Positions 9,923 through 23,617 of a stretch of 64,000 nt of DNA are shown piece by piece. Source of the stretch: Circinella minor (taxonomy: Eukaryota > Mucoromycota > Mucoromycetes > Mucorales > Lichtheimiaceae). A program made the position numbers and the translations under genes. Every line of letters begins with the position of its first letter. Within the stretch, counting starts at the first letter, position 1. The notes beneath the pieces were generated by a model that searched no databases, was not told the origin of the DNA, and saw only the letters and a list, made by a program, of their open reading frames with translations. The stretch is from assembly GCA_016758965.1 (NCBI GenBank), contig JAEPRB010000111.1, forward strand, positions 1 to 64,000, given 5' to 3'.

Positions 9923-12900
9923 GTCATTCTTTTTATTTCAATATATCCAATCACTTATAACACCAAAAAGAAAAAAAAATAGGAGCGAAGAAGAATGATC
10001 ATGTTACGTACGTATTGTATTAGACAAAGGCAAAGCCCCTTTCAAAAACCCATAAAAAATAGTACGTAGCACGTTCATGGTCCTTGCTTTTCTTTCATTT
10101 GGATTCAACTTTATACTAATGATATTTAGTTCTCCTCGAAAAAAATAAATAGATTGATTGAAGAATATAGTAAAAACTCCTTGATTTTTTTTTTCGTTCC
10201 CCTTACATAATTCTCGCACTTACAATCTAATATAGACACTTTAATTGCTGTTGTGCATTTATGAATGAAGATCATGATAGAACAAATTTTACAAAGAAAA
10301 TTCATAGTGTGTCTTATCTGTCGTTTTTTATTACTATTACAACAACAAAAGTTGCTTTCCGTCGAAAAAATGTGCTACAAGTTGGATTTAGGCTTATGCA
10401 TGAGAGTTGGCGTAATTTTTTTTTTTCGCTTGAATGACCCGTGAACGTTCCACAAGTAAAAACATAGATCTGGTGACTGACAACTTGGTTACCTTTTTTT
10501 TTTTTTTTTTTTTTTTTTGTAATAGTTATGATGTAATTAAATAAAATAAAGTCATCTATTATTTTTCCTGGTGGAAAAGGAGGAGGAAAAATTATTGAGT
10601 TAAGGGCTTACTAGTAAAAAAACCCCCCCCAATAAATGGATTTCATAATAGTAAACAATTTTATACTCTTATAATATGTGTCTGATGGATGATATGGTAT
10701 TAAGTATAAATTCAATGATGGCTAATACATAGTAATGTAATATTGGTAGCGATAGTAACTATTGTGTTGTAATAACAATACTATCTGTCAATGAAAGTAT
10801 AACTAATATGTTTAATTCCATCAATCGGCATTAGTTCATATTCTAGTAATAATTGTCAACCTTTATAGATCCATAAAACATACTTTTCATGATTGAAAAC
10901 ACAAACAAAACTTACTTTGAATTTCTCGGGATTTTTGCTCCGCTATTTCTTGCATTAATATAAAGAGGGATAACATCTTTTCTGTTTTAAGGTCTCTCTC
11001 TCTCTCTCTCTGTGTGTGTATTATGATATAAATATTACTTTTTTAGTTTAAGGGGTTCAATGGAATGTCTAAATAGAGTAATGTGGGTTACTACTTTATT
11101 TATTTTGGTTGTTGCTTTTTTTTCGCCCTGATTTATATTTTTCCCCATGATTGCTTATGTTCCTTTTCCTGTTGTAATCATAACAACTTATTTCACTTTT
11201 TTTATGTGTCAAAAACTACATGCAAAAAAAAAAAAAGAGCACGTGGCATGATACATTATTAAATACACTCCGTTTTTTTCTTTTTCTTTTTCTTATCTTC
11301 TTTAATTTTATCTTATAGAATAATCAAACTAACCAATATGATTATATAGACAATGAAAATTCCAAATAATATATCAATCAAGCATACAGTGGATGAACAG
11401 AAAAGTATAAAATTCGTTGTTTTAACAATAACAACATACTGAATCTATAGCAAACTTCGATGTTCCTAGATTGGACAAGAAACGCCGTTACTCTACTACT
11501 TATAATTGCTATTTTTGTACACATTTATAATAAAGTTTTCTTAACCCTTTGTTATTATTAATTAATAACCAAAAAAAAAAAAAAATATCCTCGAACATCT
11601 CCTTTACTATATATATATATATCCTAGCACTGTTTCTATAAAAATAACCACGTTTCTTATCTCGACTCTTTTTTTTGTGTGGCTCTTTTCGTACGATAGA
11701 AAAGGGTAAAAGTGCTATTCTTATTTTTTATAGTGTAACTATAGTACAAAATAGGAAGATGTAAAAATATACAATAATGTCAAAACTAGCTATGTTTTTT
11801 TATTTATTTATATACTTTCCAAAACATCAATTACTAATAAAGAATAAATAATGCTTGCAATGTTATTGACTTTTTAATTGAAATATCTGGTATTTTCTAA
11901 TATGTACCGTCACCGCTCGCTAGAACGATATTCGATATAACGATAGTGTTTTGGGATTCAAGACAGAAATTAAGCAGGGAAATACGTAGCGTTAACTTTA
12001 TATAACGATATCCAATAGTGTTTTAGCAAAAATATCGTTATATCGAGGGGACAAATGATATATTTATATTTTGAAAAAGGAAATAATGGTGATTGCTGGA
12101 TATTTTTTGGTCTTCTAACGTTGGGCTTTGAACTTTTTATTGCCATATATCACGAACTTTCCATCGTACTAGCAACTCCTAAGAAACAATACGTGTAACA
12201 ATTTCAATCCATATCGAACAATGGAACCAGTATATTATAAGCAACGAAGAGTAATGACAAGTAAAAGCTTGTTCGTATAGAATTTCTTGACAAGTTTGAA
12301 AACCCTTTCTTGAGAGGAATCTACGTATTATGAGCACAAGGAAGGGAGGAACAATATTGATGTATCGGTAGTAGTAAGTTATTTACTCCTTCGTTAATGT
12401 TTCTATATCACGGTATCATTATTATTATAGGTTACTGTTATTAGCACCTGAAGACGGTAAGTAACCGTATATATGTACCAAGTTATTGATTCGAATATGG
12501 TCTATTAGACTTTTTCTTTCCGCACTATCACTGTTAATATCGATTGGGCATTTTGTTAACTAAAAAGCAAAAATAAAAATAAAATAGAACTAGCTTTCGT
12601 GGAAGTCTCAAACAATTTCTTCACTAACTCGAGTAACTTTATCCAAATCAATTAATAACATAGAAAGTAAACTACGAAAAAAAAGGGGGGTAAAATTCAT
12701 ATTTTTATATATGCCATAACGAATAATATTACTTTGCGCTAGTGTATGTGTGTGTAGTAATAGTGATACAACGGAGAAAACAAAAGGATAAATGGGTTAT
12801 GTATATAATAATAATAGTATGGTAGGTGAGTAAGTGCGTGTGTGCGTATGTGATTTTTTTTTTGTGGTGTTAATTATCTCTAATGTGTTTTTTTTGTGGT

Positions 12901-13183
12901 AAATTTTTTTTTCCACCAGGGAAAAGAATGTCGGTTTTTTGTTTTTGTTTTGTTTTGTTTTTTTTTTGTTTCCTTGTAATACAAGAATAACGAGCAATTG
13001 AAACCCATACAAATAATAATAAAAAGAGAAAATATACATAGATGAGAGAAAAAAAAAAGACAACAGGATGGGGAAAAAAATATAAAAAAGATAGATGGAA
13101 TAAATATAAAAATGTATAATAATTGGCGGGGAAGAGGATGAAAGAAAAAAGAAAGAGAAAACAGAGTTATTTGGGGCGAATCG
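9722..13183. other. 3.5-kb intergenic stretch with microsatellites and one MITE-like element
   Basis: Contains an (ATT)n run near 9805, a CT tract near 9893-9922, a T22 run near 10497, a CT/GT tract near 10990 and the inverted-repeat element at 11918-12050. A short minus-strand peptide starting at 10077 (MNVLRTIFYGFLKGALPLS, then 5 more residues) has a plausible start but no supported continuation. No gene is supported. The last ~400 bp are probably the 3' UTR of the zinc-finger gene. Confidence 0.45.
11918..12050. mobile_element. Short inverted-repeat (MITE-like) element, pogo/Tc1-mariner flavoured
   Basis: The 13-mer CGATATAACGATA at 11933-11945 recurs as its exact reverse complement at 12033-12045, and a related copy (TATAACGATATCC) lies at 12001-12013. 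Flanks read CTAGAACGATATT on the left and CGAGGGGAC on the right. Ends built on CTCGATATAACGA recall pogo-type transposon termini. There is no coding capacity; element borders and target duplication are not clear, so this is a candidate degenerate MITE. Confidence 0.4.
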
Positions 13184-13229
13184 TTATACTACTGCTCCTC
13201 CTCCAAATCCATCAAATCGATCACCGTTG

Positions 13230-13266
<37 letters not shown>

Positions 13267-16200
13267 CATGCCCAGTAGCTGCGGTTACATAAGCTGCAGC
13301 ATCTACAGTTAATGATTGTGGATCAATCACCATTGAAAAACTTTGTGGCTGATGTGTAGTAATAGTAGTTGATACACTGGTATCCATCATGACAGGTTCA
13401 AATTGGACAGGTGCTTGATGATGTTGTTGGTGATGATGTTGTGATAGTCCTGAAGTAAAAGCAATTTGTTGTTGAGGTGATGAAGCCGAACTAGATGTAG
13501 GAGTTGCTGATGACATTTGATGGAATGGTGTAGGTGTTTGAGGATTTGAAGGTGGATGAAAAGGTTGTGAATGCTGTGGAGGAAGAGAAGGAGATATATG
13601 CTGTTGTTGTTGTTGTTGGGATGCTTGAGGATCTATCATACGTTGTTGTGGTTGCTGAGATTGCATCGGCATATGTTGTACATTATGTAAAAATTCCACG
13701 GGCACCTGTCCCGTGTAACTATACGATTGTGTCGTAGGATAAGGGATGGATGGTGGTGCAGATACTGCAGTTTCATGTGTTTTTTCATGCTTTTTTAATG
13801 ATCGAGAATGATAATAAGCCTTTTGACATCCTTTAACCGGACATATAAATGGTCTCACATTGGAATGTGTTTTAATATGCGTGGTTAGTGAATCCGGCCT
13901 TGAGAATCGTTTTCCGCAACCTAAAATAACGGGAGTTATTATATTTAGTTCGCTGGTGTAACGTTGAATTGAAAAAAAAACCATATAGCCACTCATAGCA
14001 TTTATATAAAAATTACCTGGTTTTTGACAAACAAAAGGACGTTCACCTGTATGCGTTCGTAAATGGTTATACATTTTATGTCGTTTTGTAAACGGCTTCT
14101 GATTTCTCGGACAGCCTTCCCATTCACAACGATAATGAGGCTATATATAATGAAAGAATGTTAAAGAACAAAAGGATTTTTTTTAGTATCTCTTAATTTT
14201 TTTTGTGTTACTATGGAGAATAAAAAAAATTCAACAATGTAATAATCACGGCAATCTTCACCCCAGTTATTATTATTTTTTTGGCTTGTTACCTTGCCAC
14301 TTCCAACATGATTATCACTAATATGAGCAATAAGTGCTTGCATATCATCACATATTTGACCACAATCCTTCCATAAACATTGCATTGGTTTAGGTGCTGC
14401 TTGTTCTTGATTCTCGCCTTCAGCTTCTTCTTCTTCTTCATCTTCTTCTAATTCATCTCCTTCAGCATTACTCTCAGCAGTACGCTCAGTGTTACTAACA
14501 GTAGCATCTGTACGATGGTTATCTGGAGGTGTAGACGGTCCATCCTCCTCATCTTCATCCACATTTGTACTTGTTTCGGACTTCACTTCACCCACTTCCG
14601 TAGCAATATGGCTATTTGTGTTACTTTGTTGTTGTAATTGTAACTGGTGTTGTTGTTCGGCATCTCGTTTTTCTTGTTCCAAGGTTACTAAACGTGCAAT
14701 TAACTGTTCTCGAGACATCCCTTCAAATTCTTTAGCAGAAACATCCGTTTTTTGCGCAATTGATTCTGATAAAGATGGCGTTGATTGATATTGTAACTTA
14801 ATATCAGTAGCTATTGGTGGCGACGGAATAGATATCTGTTGGGGTTTGTGTTCCGATGGTCCACGTTGACTATCTCTACTGCTAATATTATTGTTATTGT
14901 TATTACTTATAGTAACAGTACTAGGACTATTATGACTACTATTGTTTTCCTCCATAACCACATCAGAATTTTGCATATTTTGTTGCTGTTGCTGTTGTTG
15001 ATGTTGTTGCTGTTGCTGTTGTAACATGGCAGCGGAATACAATGCCTGCTTTATGTATTAAGAATGAAATCAGTTTTCTCGTTTTTTTTTTAAAAAAAAA
15101 AAGAAAATCGGACCCAAAAATGCATATCTATCTTTCTCTCTTATGTAACCTCCCATAATGAAAAGCCCCCCCCCTACTTTCCCGACTTTTTTTTATGATT
15201 TTAGTTTTTTTCTACGTTACCTTTTCATGTGAAAATGATTCTTGTGGTGTGGCTGATGTGGATGATGGATTTTGATGTTGAATTTGTTCATTAATAAACA
15301 TGGTTGTTGTAGGCATCTGGTTTTGCTGTGTATGGTTTGAAACAACAGCAGATTGTGTATCAACAGCATAATGCTGCTGTTGTTGTTGTTGCTGGCGCAT
15401 ACCAAGTTGATCAGGACGTTGTAACATAATAACATTGGATGGTATATTGTTATCATGTACCATTTCATGCACCATCCCTTGTGGAGGTGAAATCATTGCA
15501 GTATTTGTCGTAAAGACTTCTTGTTGATGTGCTTGCTGCTGCTGATGTTGTTGTTGTTGCTGTTGTTGTTGTGATCTTGCCAATTGTTCTGCCATTGCTT
15601 GTTGAGCAGCTGCAGCTATTACTTGATCTTGTGGACTATGTTGTGGTTGTTGCTGTTGTTGTTGAGCTTGCCCAAACAAAATATCTTGAATCATTTGTTG
15701 TTGTTGTTGCTGTTGATTTTGCATAGCAGCATGTTCAACTTGTTGAGATTGACCAAAATCATGCGGCGAGCTATGATTCAAATTTTGTCCATTAAATGAC
15801 ATGATCTGTGGATTCCCATTCATTTGATCTATTGAAACATTTTGCTGTTGTTGTTGTTGTTGTTGTGATTGCGGTGATAATTGCTGGTGTTGATGCTGCT
15901 GATGCTGATGAATCAAATTAACTTGATTTCCTAAGCCTGTCATCATTTGTTGCTATATATATATTAAAAGAAAAAAAAACATAAATATGAGTATTTAAAC
16001 AAAATAGTTTTATTTTATTTTTCTTTGTCATTTGGCACTATTCGATGCTTTCAGTTACTTACACTATTAGGATCATTAACGATTGCGACTTCTCCGGTTT
16101 GCTGCATGATTCCACCGGGTGAAGTGATATCATGACCCATCATTAATCCCGGTTGTTGTTGTTGTTGCTGTTCATGCATCTGCATAGACTGTTGTTGGCT

Positions 16201-16432
16201 ACGTAGTGGCTGTTGCTGTGGTGACGGTTGTTGGGCAACAAGTGATGATTGTTCTTGATGATCTGCTGGTACCATCGTCATACAATCTGTTTGGGATGCA
16301 GGAGTCGTTGGATGCTGCTGTTGGTTGATAAGCCCTGCAGGTTGTGGGCTAAATGTTTGGGATTGTTGCTGCTGTTGAACATTCGGATCATGATTAACTG
16401 ATACAGCCGCAGCAGCTGCCATTGCCATAAGA

Positions 16433-16467
<35 letters not shown>

Positions 16468-16890
16468 TTGTTCAATATTTAATGATTGCTGCTGAATATT
16501 TGAAGCTAATCCAATAGGCATTTGTTGTTGTGGGGTAACGTTAGCAGCCATACCGAGATTTTGAAGTGTAACTGCATGTCCAGGTGATGTATTATTATGA
16601 CATTGCTGTTGTAATGTTTGCTGTTGTAAAGCACCTGAAATTTGGTGTTGAAATAAAGGCTGGCCGTCCTCAGGTGTTGTTACTTGTGGTGTATTAACGA
16701 AATGCGTTTGAAATGGCTGTTGTTGTTGTTGCTGAGCGGCAGGTACCGCAGGAACAGAAAAAGTAACCCCTGATTGTGAAAGTTGTTGCTGTTGTTGTGG
16801 AAGCACAAGCATCTCTCCAGATATTGTCATGGTATGAGCAGCATCGGTAGGATCGGATGATGACGGGAGATCTGAAGCTTGGGCTTCCAT
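13184..16890 (-). CDS. Large glutamine-rich C2H2 zinc-finger transcription factor, 1058 aa
   Basis: Five exons (16890-16063, 15952-15221, 15048-14293, 14140-14017, 13920-13184) join in phase to 1058 residues. Exons 1-3 are mostly Q-rich disorder, with poly-Q runs encoded by mixed CAA/CAG codons, plus an acidic stretch (EGDELEEDEEEEEAEGE) just before the fingers. Zinc fingers: CLWKDCGQICDDMQALIAHISDNH (finger 1, wide C-x4-C spacing), then CEWEGCPRNQKPFTKRHKMYNHLRTH, CGKRFSRPDSLTTHIKTH (its first Cys comes from the splice junction region CQKPGCGKRF) and CPVKGCQKAYYHSRSLKKHEKTH, spanning about residues 740-875. The tandem of wide-spaced fingers with TGERPF linkers resembles the GLI/ZIC/GLIS class. 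The tail is Q/H-rich and ends after an N10 run with GGGAVV. DNA target and function are unknown; a transcriptional regulator with Q-rich activation regions is a firm inference. Confidence 0.85.
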
Positions 16891-19800
16891 GAGTTAATTA
16901 AATTATAAAATAATATAGAACTGTTTGTGGTAGTAATATTGGCGAACAAATTATGAAAAAATACTAAGATCGCAAATTGTTGAAAATATTTATAATATGT
17001 AAAAGAATAAAGAATAGAACGAGAAGATAAAAAGAAAATAAAATAAAAAGTGAAAAAAAAAATACTATTATAATTATTTCGGCTTTCTTTTTTTCCTTTG
17101 AACCGTGTAATAAATATTGAGAAAAAAAAAAGGCTGAAATATTATTACGTGAAGACTATTATGGTATACAACACACAAAAGAAAAGGCCGTTATGTGGTA
17201 TGGTTTATGATGAATTATTTAAAGTTGCTTTTGGACCAAAGTTTTGTCGGGAAGTGGAAAAAAAATTTGTTTGGAGAAAAAGAGAAATAACCTGTGTTTC
17301 TATATAAATGATGAGAAAAAGGAGCATCTTTTTTCAAAGAGAAATGACAGCTATCTTTTCTTTTTGGTTTCTATATCTCTACTCTCTTATCGATAGATCC
17401 ACTAGCCACACAAACACACATTTACACGTTTCATAATAATGATCACACAACCACGTATCCCCTCTTCCCGGCTCTCCCCACTTTCTTTTGCTTTTTGGTT
17501 TTTTCCTCCGATCAAAAATTTAGCTTTTTTCCATTCTCCCCCAAAAATCATTATGTTTGTTAAAATTCTTTGATTCTGGAATAAAGCTAATTAATATTGT
17601 GATTAATCCTAAACAGTAAAAGTAGTTCCAAATAAAAAGTTTTTTTTTTTTATTCAGCAGCACTCTTTCTCTCTTTATCTATCTTTAAATTCTTCAAGTA
17701 AAGAATAATAATAGTAATAATAGTAAATAATAACTGAATTGGTGCTATTCTAAAAAAGAGAGAGGAGAAAGGGAGAAAAGAGCTGTGTATAAACGGCTCT
17801 GCAAAATATGTTTCACAGAGATTTTGATTTTGTGATGTCCGAATAAATATGTACTAAGATCCAGAGGAGTGTTATCCTAATTTTAGTGGCTGTTTTTTTA
17901 AAAAAAAAAAAAGAGAAAAAGAGAAAAGCATATTATTGGATGGCATTATTGCTTGTAATGTCTTAAACTGTCGATCATACGAAATATTTCTTTTTTTCTT
18001 GAATCCATTTTTTTCTTCAAAAATTTCAAGATAAAAAATATAGTTAAAGAAAAACGTTACAGTAAACTTTAAGATTTTATCATATAAAACACCATGTGCT
18101 TATGATAAGTGATAGACAGGTGAGAAATAAAAAAAAAACGCACGGCCCAAGTAAAGAGGAAAAAAACCCAAACTGTAAACTATTTGTACTTGGATGACTG
18201 ACAAAAATAGCATTTCTCGTGAAACCCCATTTTGATTCCTAAAATTCGATCAGCTGATATAAAATAACAACAGTTGTAAAACTCCCCCACACTGCGACGT
18301 TTATTGTCTTCTTTTTTTTTTTTTGTATATAAAATTAAACAGTCCATTTGGATAACTAAAGAAGAATACTTTACTTCTTGTAAATTTCAATAAAACATCC
18401 ATATGATATAAAAAAAAAGTAATAAGCATAAGATGTATACATTTTTTTTCTTTTAACATGGTGATCACCGAGATAAATAGCGTTATGATCACCTGCATTC
18501 GGTTGTGTTACCTCCTGATTTTTTTTTTCAGTGTATTGGTGACACTATTCATTTCATTATGGCTTTTTTACTCTCATAAGGGAAGAAAGTGTTATAAAAG
18601 ATAAGTGATAACGTGGCTATTCGAAAATAAAAACATTGACTCACATTACTATATTTCATACTGTCATGTGGAAGTGGATGGTAATATTTATTATTCTTAT
18701 TAACAAACAAAACTCATGCATAAATCTATCCAAAATCAAATCGAAAAAGTAGTGCTTTCTATCATGGCGGGTGGGAAACTTACGGATTCAAATAAAGTAT
18801 CAGGTAAGTTTTTCAGGGTAGTTTTATGCTCGATACTCCCATAGTTTCAGAATATAATCAAGAAAGCCAGAGAATAAAATTCTCGAAAGAGCATAGTCCG
18901 TTTGATAATTTGAGAGAGTATTTAATTTTGCTTTCTTGTTCATTAAAATCATAATAAGAAACCATTGAGCTTTGGCATTTTCCTATTATTATGGATCGTG
19001 TAGTGAAAAGAGAATTTTATACAAGTTCCCGGCGTATTATACTGTATATGTTCAAATTTAATTTTTTTCTTCCATCAAACTTTATAATTTACAGCACATT
19101 ATGCGTTCATTACACAGTGGAGCATAAGGAGTGGGAGAAGTTGGAATAATAATAATTAATTTGCTCTCTTGGATTAAATGCTAATATTATTTAAAATCAT
19201 GTTTGTTAGGCCAATATGTCATGGGCGACAGAGACGGTAACTATCCTTCCAGTCCCCCTAAACGATATCATCTTAAATGCACTTGTTAGTTCATGACGTA
19301 CATCTCCGTACCTGCTTTTCATCGCATTTAAAAGCTAAAGAAAAAGGGTGCAAAGGAAAGCAGCTAGATTTTAATCTTTTATCATCACAGTAATCCTTTT
19401 AATACCAAAAGGTCGATCTATGTATATATTGTATATACGATTAATAGTAATAGAAAATAACATCCGTTTATAATCTTCAATGATGTCTTTCAATTCAAAA
19501 GTATCACTATATGTTAATTTTGAACAGTGTGATACATAAGCCTAATCAGCTGTTGTATTATATAACTTTATGTGACAGCTTGATAAAGTTTTTGATTCTC
19601 TTTACTATAATACTATACTTTTTCAGATGACGAAAACATTTGTAGCATATATTACCTCCTTGTTTATATTGCCCCGCTTTCTCCCCCCAATATATAAATA
19701 ATAATAATTTGTAAGTCCCGTCTAACCATAACACTTGCGATAAATCCGTATTATAAAAGCGGAGAACATGTAGTAAAAATATAATGGAATAATCTAAACA

Positions 19801-20028
19801 AACTTAAAATTACGTTTTGTGTAATAGTATTTTTATTGCCAAAGAAAAACCATCTCATTTGGTCTTTATTGTTAGTCAAGGGGGTTAAAAGAAAGTGAAA
19901 TGATTATGTAATATATTTTAGACTTTTTTTTATATCCGGAAAACCCTTGTTATTTGAAATGCAATATAAAAATTGTAAGATTGTTTGCTGTTTCCGTTGT
20001 TGTAGTGATCTGCGTATACAAAGTAAAT
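16891..20028. other. 3.1-kb intergenic region between divergent-facing TF promoter and RAD54 3' end
   Basis: The first ~600 bp would be the leader and promoter of the Q-rich factor and include a pyrimidine-rich patch near 17450-17550. A short plus-strand ORF at 18718 (MHKSIQNQIEKVVLSIMAGG...) ends in a good GTAAGT donor, but no following exon is convincing. No RNA gene or repeat was recognised. Confidence 0.45.
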
Positions 20029-23000
20029 TTACTTTAAATGAGAGATAAATCCAAAGACGTAAGAGACTACACCTTTTCCAGCCTCTTCTCGTAACATTGG
20101 GTCCGGAAGACGTAATAAATCCTTGTCATAATGATCCCAACTGAATTTTTTAAAGATGAGCAAAATTAGTGATTTCGTCACTTTAGCATTGTATATAATA
20201 AAATGAAATTTGTCATTCTTTTTCTAATCTTAATTACCTGCTTGCATCACCATACTGCATCGTTTCAGCTTTACGATACTGTTTCCCTTGAATACATCGT
20301 TTACCTAAATAATAATAAGTAAATGATCAAATATAATTTATACATTATTAATAATGACCTTTCCTTTGTTGTATACGTTTTTTGTGAATTGTAGTTCCAT
20401 GTAAAAGTAAAGCAAAAGAAAATAAGGAATATATGTTACATTTAAATGTGTCATGAGTTTCACATTCACTATCATTGTTCAATTGAAAGAGTTGTCGCAT
20501 ATCTGCTAATGAGAAATGCCGTTCCGAATCGGTTGCTTCGTCTACAACACAGTTGGAAATAGATTGTTTATGAGATTGTCGTTGAAAAATCTTTTCTTCG
20601 ATCGTTCCAGCACCAATGAATCGATAAATGAAACCTGCCAAAAAAATAAATAATTGATGTTCAGCCTTTATATCTCTTTATACATACCCACATGTCTCTC
20701 CCCTTGTTTATTTTTATTATTGTAAACTCACAATCTTTTTTTTGACCATCTCTCCAAATTCTGGCTAAAGCTTGTTGATCAGAAGCCGGATTCCAATCTG
20801 GATCGAATAAAATCAGTCGGTTGGCACCAATAAGATTAAGACCACATCCACCGGCTTTACTACTAAGCAAGAAAACGAATTCTTCTCCTTCTGGGTCATT
20901 GAACCGATCTACTAGTTTTTGACGTTTTGGAATCGTCATTGTTCCATCCAATCGTAATACACCATATCTATTGTTTGTCTAATATTTAGTTTCGTTTGCA
21001 GTATTTCCATCTTTTCCATTGTTATTGTCAATATGGAAGAAAAGTTTACCTATGTTGTCGACAATAAGTCTGAATAAGATCCAAGGTTTGTGTATAATTG
21101 CTTACAATAACAATTTTATCCTCTGTTTCACGTTTGATTTGTGCTAACATTCTAATATATTTTATAATCGCTTGTTAATTTTCTCCCTCATAATTTTATC
21201 TTTAATAGTTTCTTTTTGATATATTTACTAACCGTTCTAAGATCATAAATTTTCCAGAAAAGGTTGGATTCACTGTTGCATGGCGACCAGTACTATGATA
21301 ATCCGCTGGTAACACATTTTCGGAACCATCAAGTTCTTCTGGTAATTTCAATAATCCTGGGTGGTTACACAGTTTTTTAAGCATTGTAATGGCCTAACAG
21401 CAAAATTAAGTTTGATTAATTTCTTCCATCTTTATTATGTCATTTCTCAAAAAGGGGACAAATCTTATTCTTTGTATATATATTTATAGATGTTGATAAT
21501 TACCTTTAAAGGTTGACTTCCTTGACCTCGAAGTAATTTTTTGATTTCAGGTGATTTCATAAAAATATTATACAGCTCCATTTGTAATGGTGCAAGTTTA
21601 CAAAAGACAACATGTTCATATTTGGTGGGAACTATCAGAAATAAAGAAGAGAAAGAAAAGCGCATATGTTTGAGCGTGAAACAATGAATGAATGAATACT
21701 TTGGCTTTTCTTTTATATGTATTTAGTTATACATGACTTACGGTATTTATTAAGGATATCATTTGTACGACGAATTGTAAATCTTGATACAATAGCCCAG
21801 AATTCGGCTACTTTCTGATCACTAACTTGTCGATCTTTTTCAGAAGCATCTGCATCACGGCCACGTAAAATTGGATTCTCAAAGTTTCTACGAAATTCAT
21901 TAGGTGTTCCCAATAATCCAGGATTTGCAAAGTCGAGTAGTGAATAATATTCACTTAAATCATTCTATAATATAAATATTATCCGTGTCAGCGAAAAAAT
22001 AAATACATACATACGTGTATATATTATCCATTCTTCTAATGTATATTTTAAAAAAGGTAATTTTACCTGGATTGGAGTACCAGAAAGAATGACTCGTCTT
22101 TGTACTGGTAAACTATTTAATTCTTGAAACAATAAAGAAGCTACGTAGTAATAACAGTCAATATAACTTGGAGGTTAGATACATCGATAGAAAAGGTAAT
22201 AAAAAATTATTAAACCTACATCCATTCTTGAGACGATGGCCTTCGTCACAAAGAAGTAATCCAATAGGCGAATTCTTCAAGTATTTGGTATATGCTCGTA
22301 ATGTTTCGTAAGAAACAATCAGTACTGGGTTAACAACTTGTCCTTGCGCAGCAGCCCAGCGCTTGACTGTAGCAATCTTTTCCTTGCTATTAGAATTATC
22401 GACAACAAGAGGCCGTACACGATTCTCACCAAGCCATTTTGCTATAAAAAAAAAGGAAGCCAAAATGTTTAGACCAATAAAAAAGAAAAGAAAAGAGAAA
22501 CATTTATACATACTGAATTCATTTGCCCAGTTGCGTACAAGACTAGAAGGGCATGTAATGACAGCCTTTTGTATAGTAGGCTTGCCCATTTCACCTGATT
22601 GGCGTAATAATGTCCATACCAAAGAAATACATTGAAGCTGTATTTAACAACGGAGGTTAATTATAGAAACGTACTGCAAATGATTTTGATATGATAATAG
22701 AGAAACTTACTGTTTTTCCAAGACCCATTTCATCTGCCATGATACAACTGAATAAAATTTAACATATTTTATTAATACAATGAGCTTTTTTGTTGTTGTA
22801 CTTAATAACAATCATCGACATCATCACATGACAAGCACAATTGAGAATATATAACAACTTACCCAAACGCATCTGGCTGAACTTTTCCAGTTGTGCAGCG
22901 ATACAAGAATTTTAAGCCATCCAATTGATGTGGACGTAAAATTCGTGTTAGTATTGGATCAAGCATCACTGGTGCTTTTTTACTCTCTTCTTTCTTTAGA

Positions 23001-23617
23001 CCCAATATTTCAGATAATGATTTTTTCCCCGGTCGTAATGGTTTTTGTTCTTTTTTTAATTCTTCCTCTACTACCGTTTTTTCGTCGTCATTTTCGTCGT
23101 CACTTGTTGTTCCCCTTGCCGCGGCTATCGCAGCAGCTTCTTCTTCTTGTCGTTTACGTTGTAATCCCTCTTCTTCTTTGGGATCCCATAAAATAATAAC
23201 ATCTTCTGCATTTGGATCGTATAATAATCTATTCATTGAACCTGGTCGGCGTCGCATACCTAGTGTTCGACGCGCACCAAAAGAATTCGAAATAACGGAA
23301 TTATTACTTTTGTCAGCAGCCATTGGTACTTGGAACTTTTTACTTAAAACAGCTTTAGCATCATAATCTTTTGGTATACGTGATAATGGCCAAAGGTTTT
23401 TAACAGGTCCATTGGATAAATCATTTAATGTGCAATGTTTTTTAACGCCATGGTCATCATCAAAGTCGGAATCATCATTGTCATTTGTTGCATCACCCAA
23501 AGCATAACTTTTTACTGTTCGTTTTCGTTTAGGAAATCGTTTCAGGTTTTTTTCTTCCTCTTGTTGTTTTTGTTGTTTCTGTTGTAAAATTAAAGATTTT
23601 GGTTTTTTCAGAATCAT
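20029..23617 (-). CDS. RAD54: DNA repair translocase Rad54 (SNF2 family), 811 aa
   Basis: Rad54 is the Snf2-type dsDNA translocase that works with Rad51 in homologous recombination. Thirteen exons (23617-22863, 22747-22711, 22637-22514, 22441-22220, 22140-22067, 21964-21742, 21631-21504, 21393-21233, 21151-21050, 20967-20732, 20634-20440, 20304-20238, 20140-20029) all agree in phase and give 811 residues, close to the yeast (898) and human (747) proteins. Visible motifs: [15 protein letters not shown], Walker A DEMGLGKT (split into a 37-nt exon), [125 protein letters not shown]. The KC.RC plus QYG/WDHY C-terminus is diagnostic of Rad54 against other Snf2 proteins. The first ~180 residues are basic and low-complexity, as in Rad54 N-termini that bind Rad51. 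Confidence 0.97.

Noticed and set aside
10004..10219. Short minus-strand ORF with MNVLRTIFYGFLKGALPLS from 10077
   Set aside because: Only 24 codons from the plausible start, no recognised motif, and no convincing downstream exon.
12797..13063. Minus-strand ORF near the end of the Q-rich factor gene
   Set aside because: It consists of homopolymer-derived F, K and T residues in a probable 3' UTR.
18718..19150. Plus-strand ORF ending at a GTAAGT donor, and a second ORF starting at 18990
   Set aside because: The pieces have no family features and I could not join them through a convincing acceptor.
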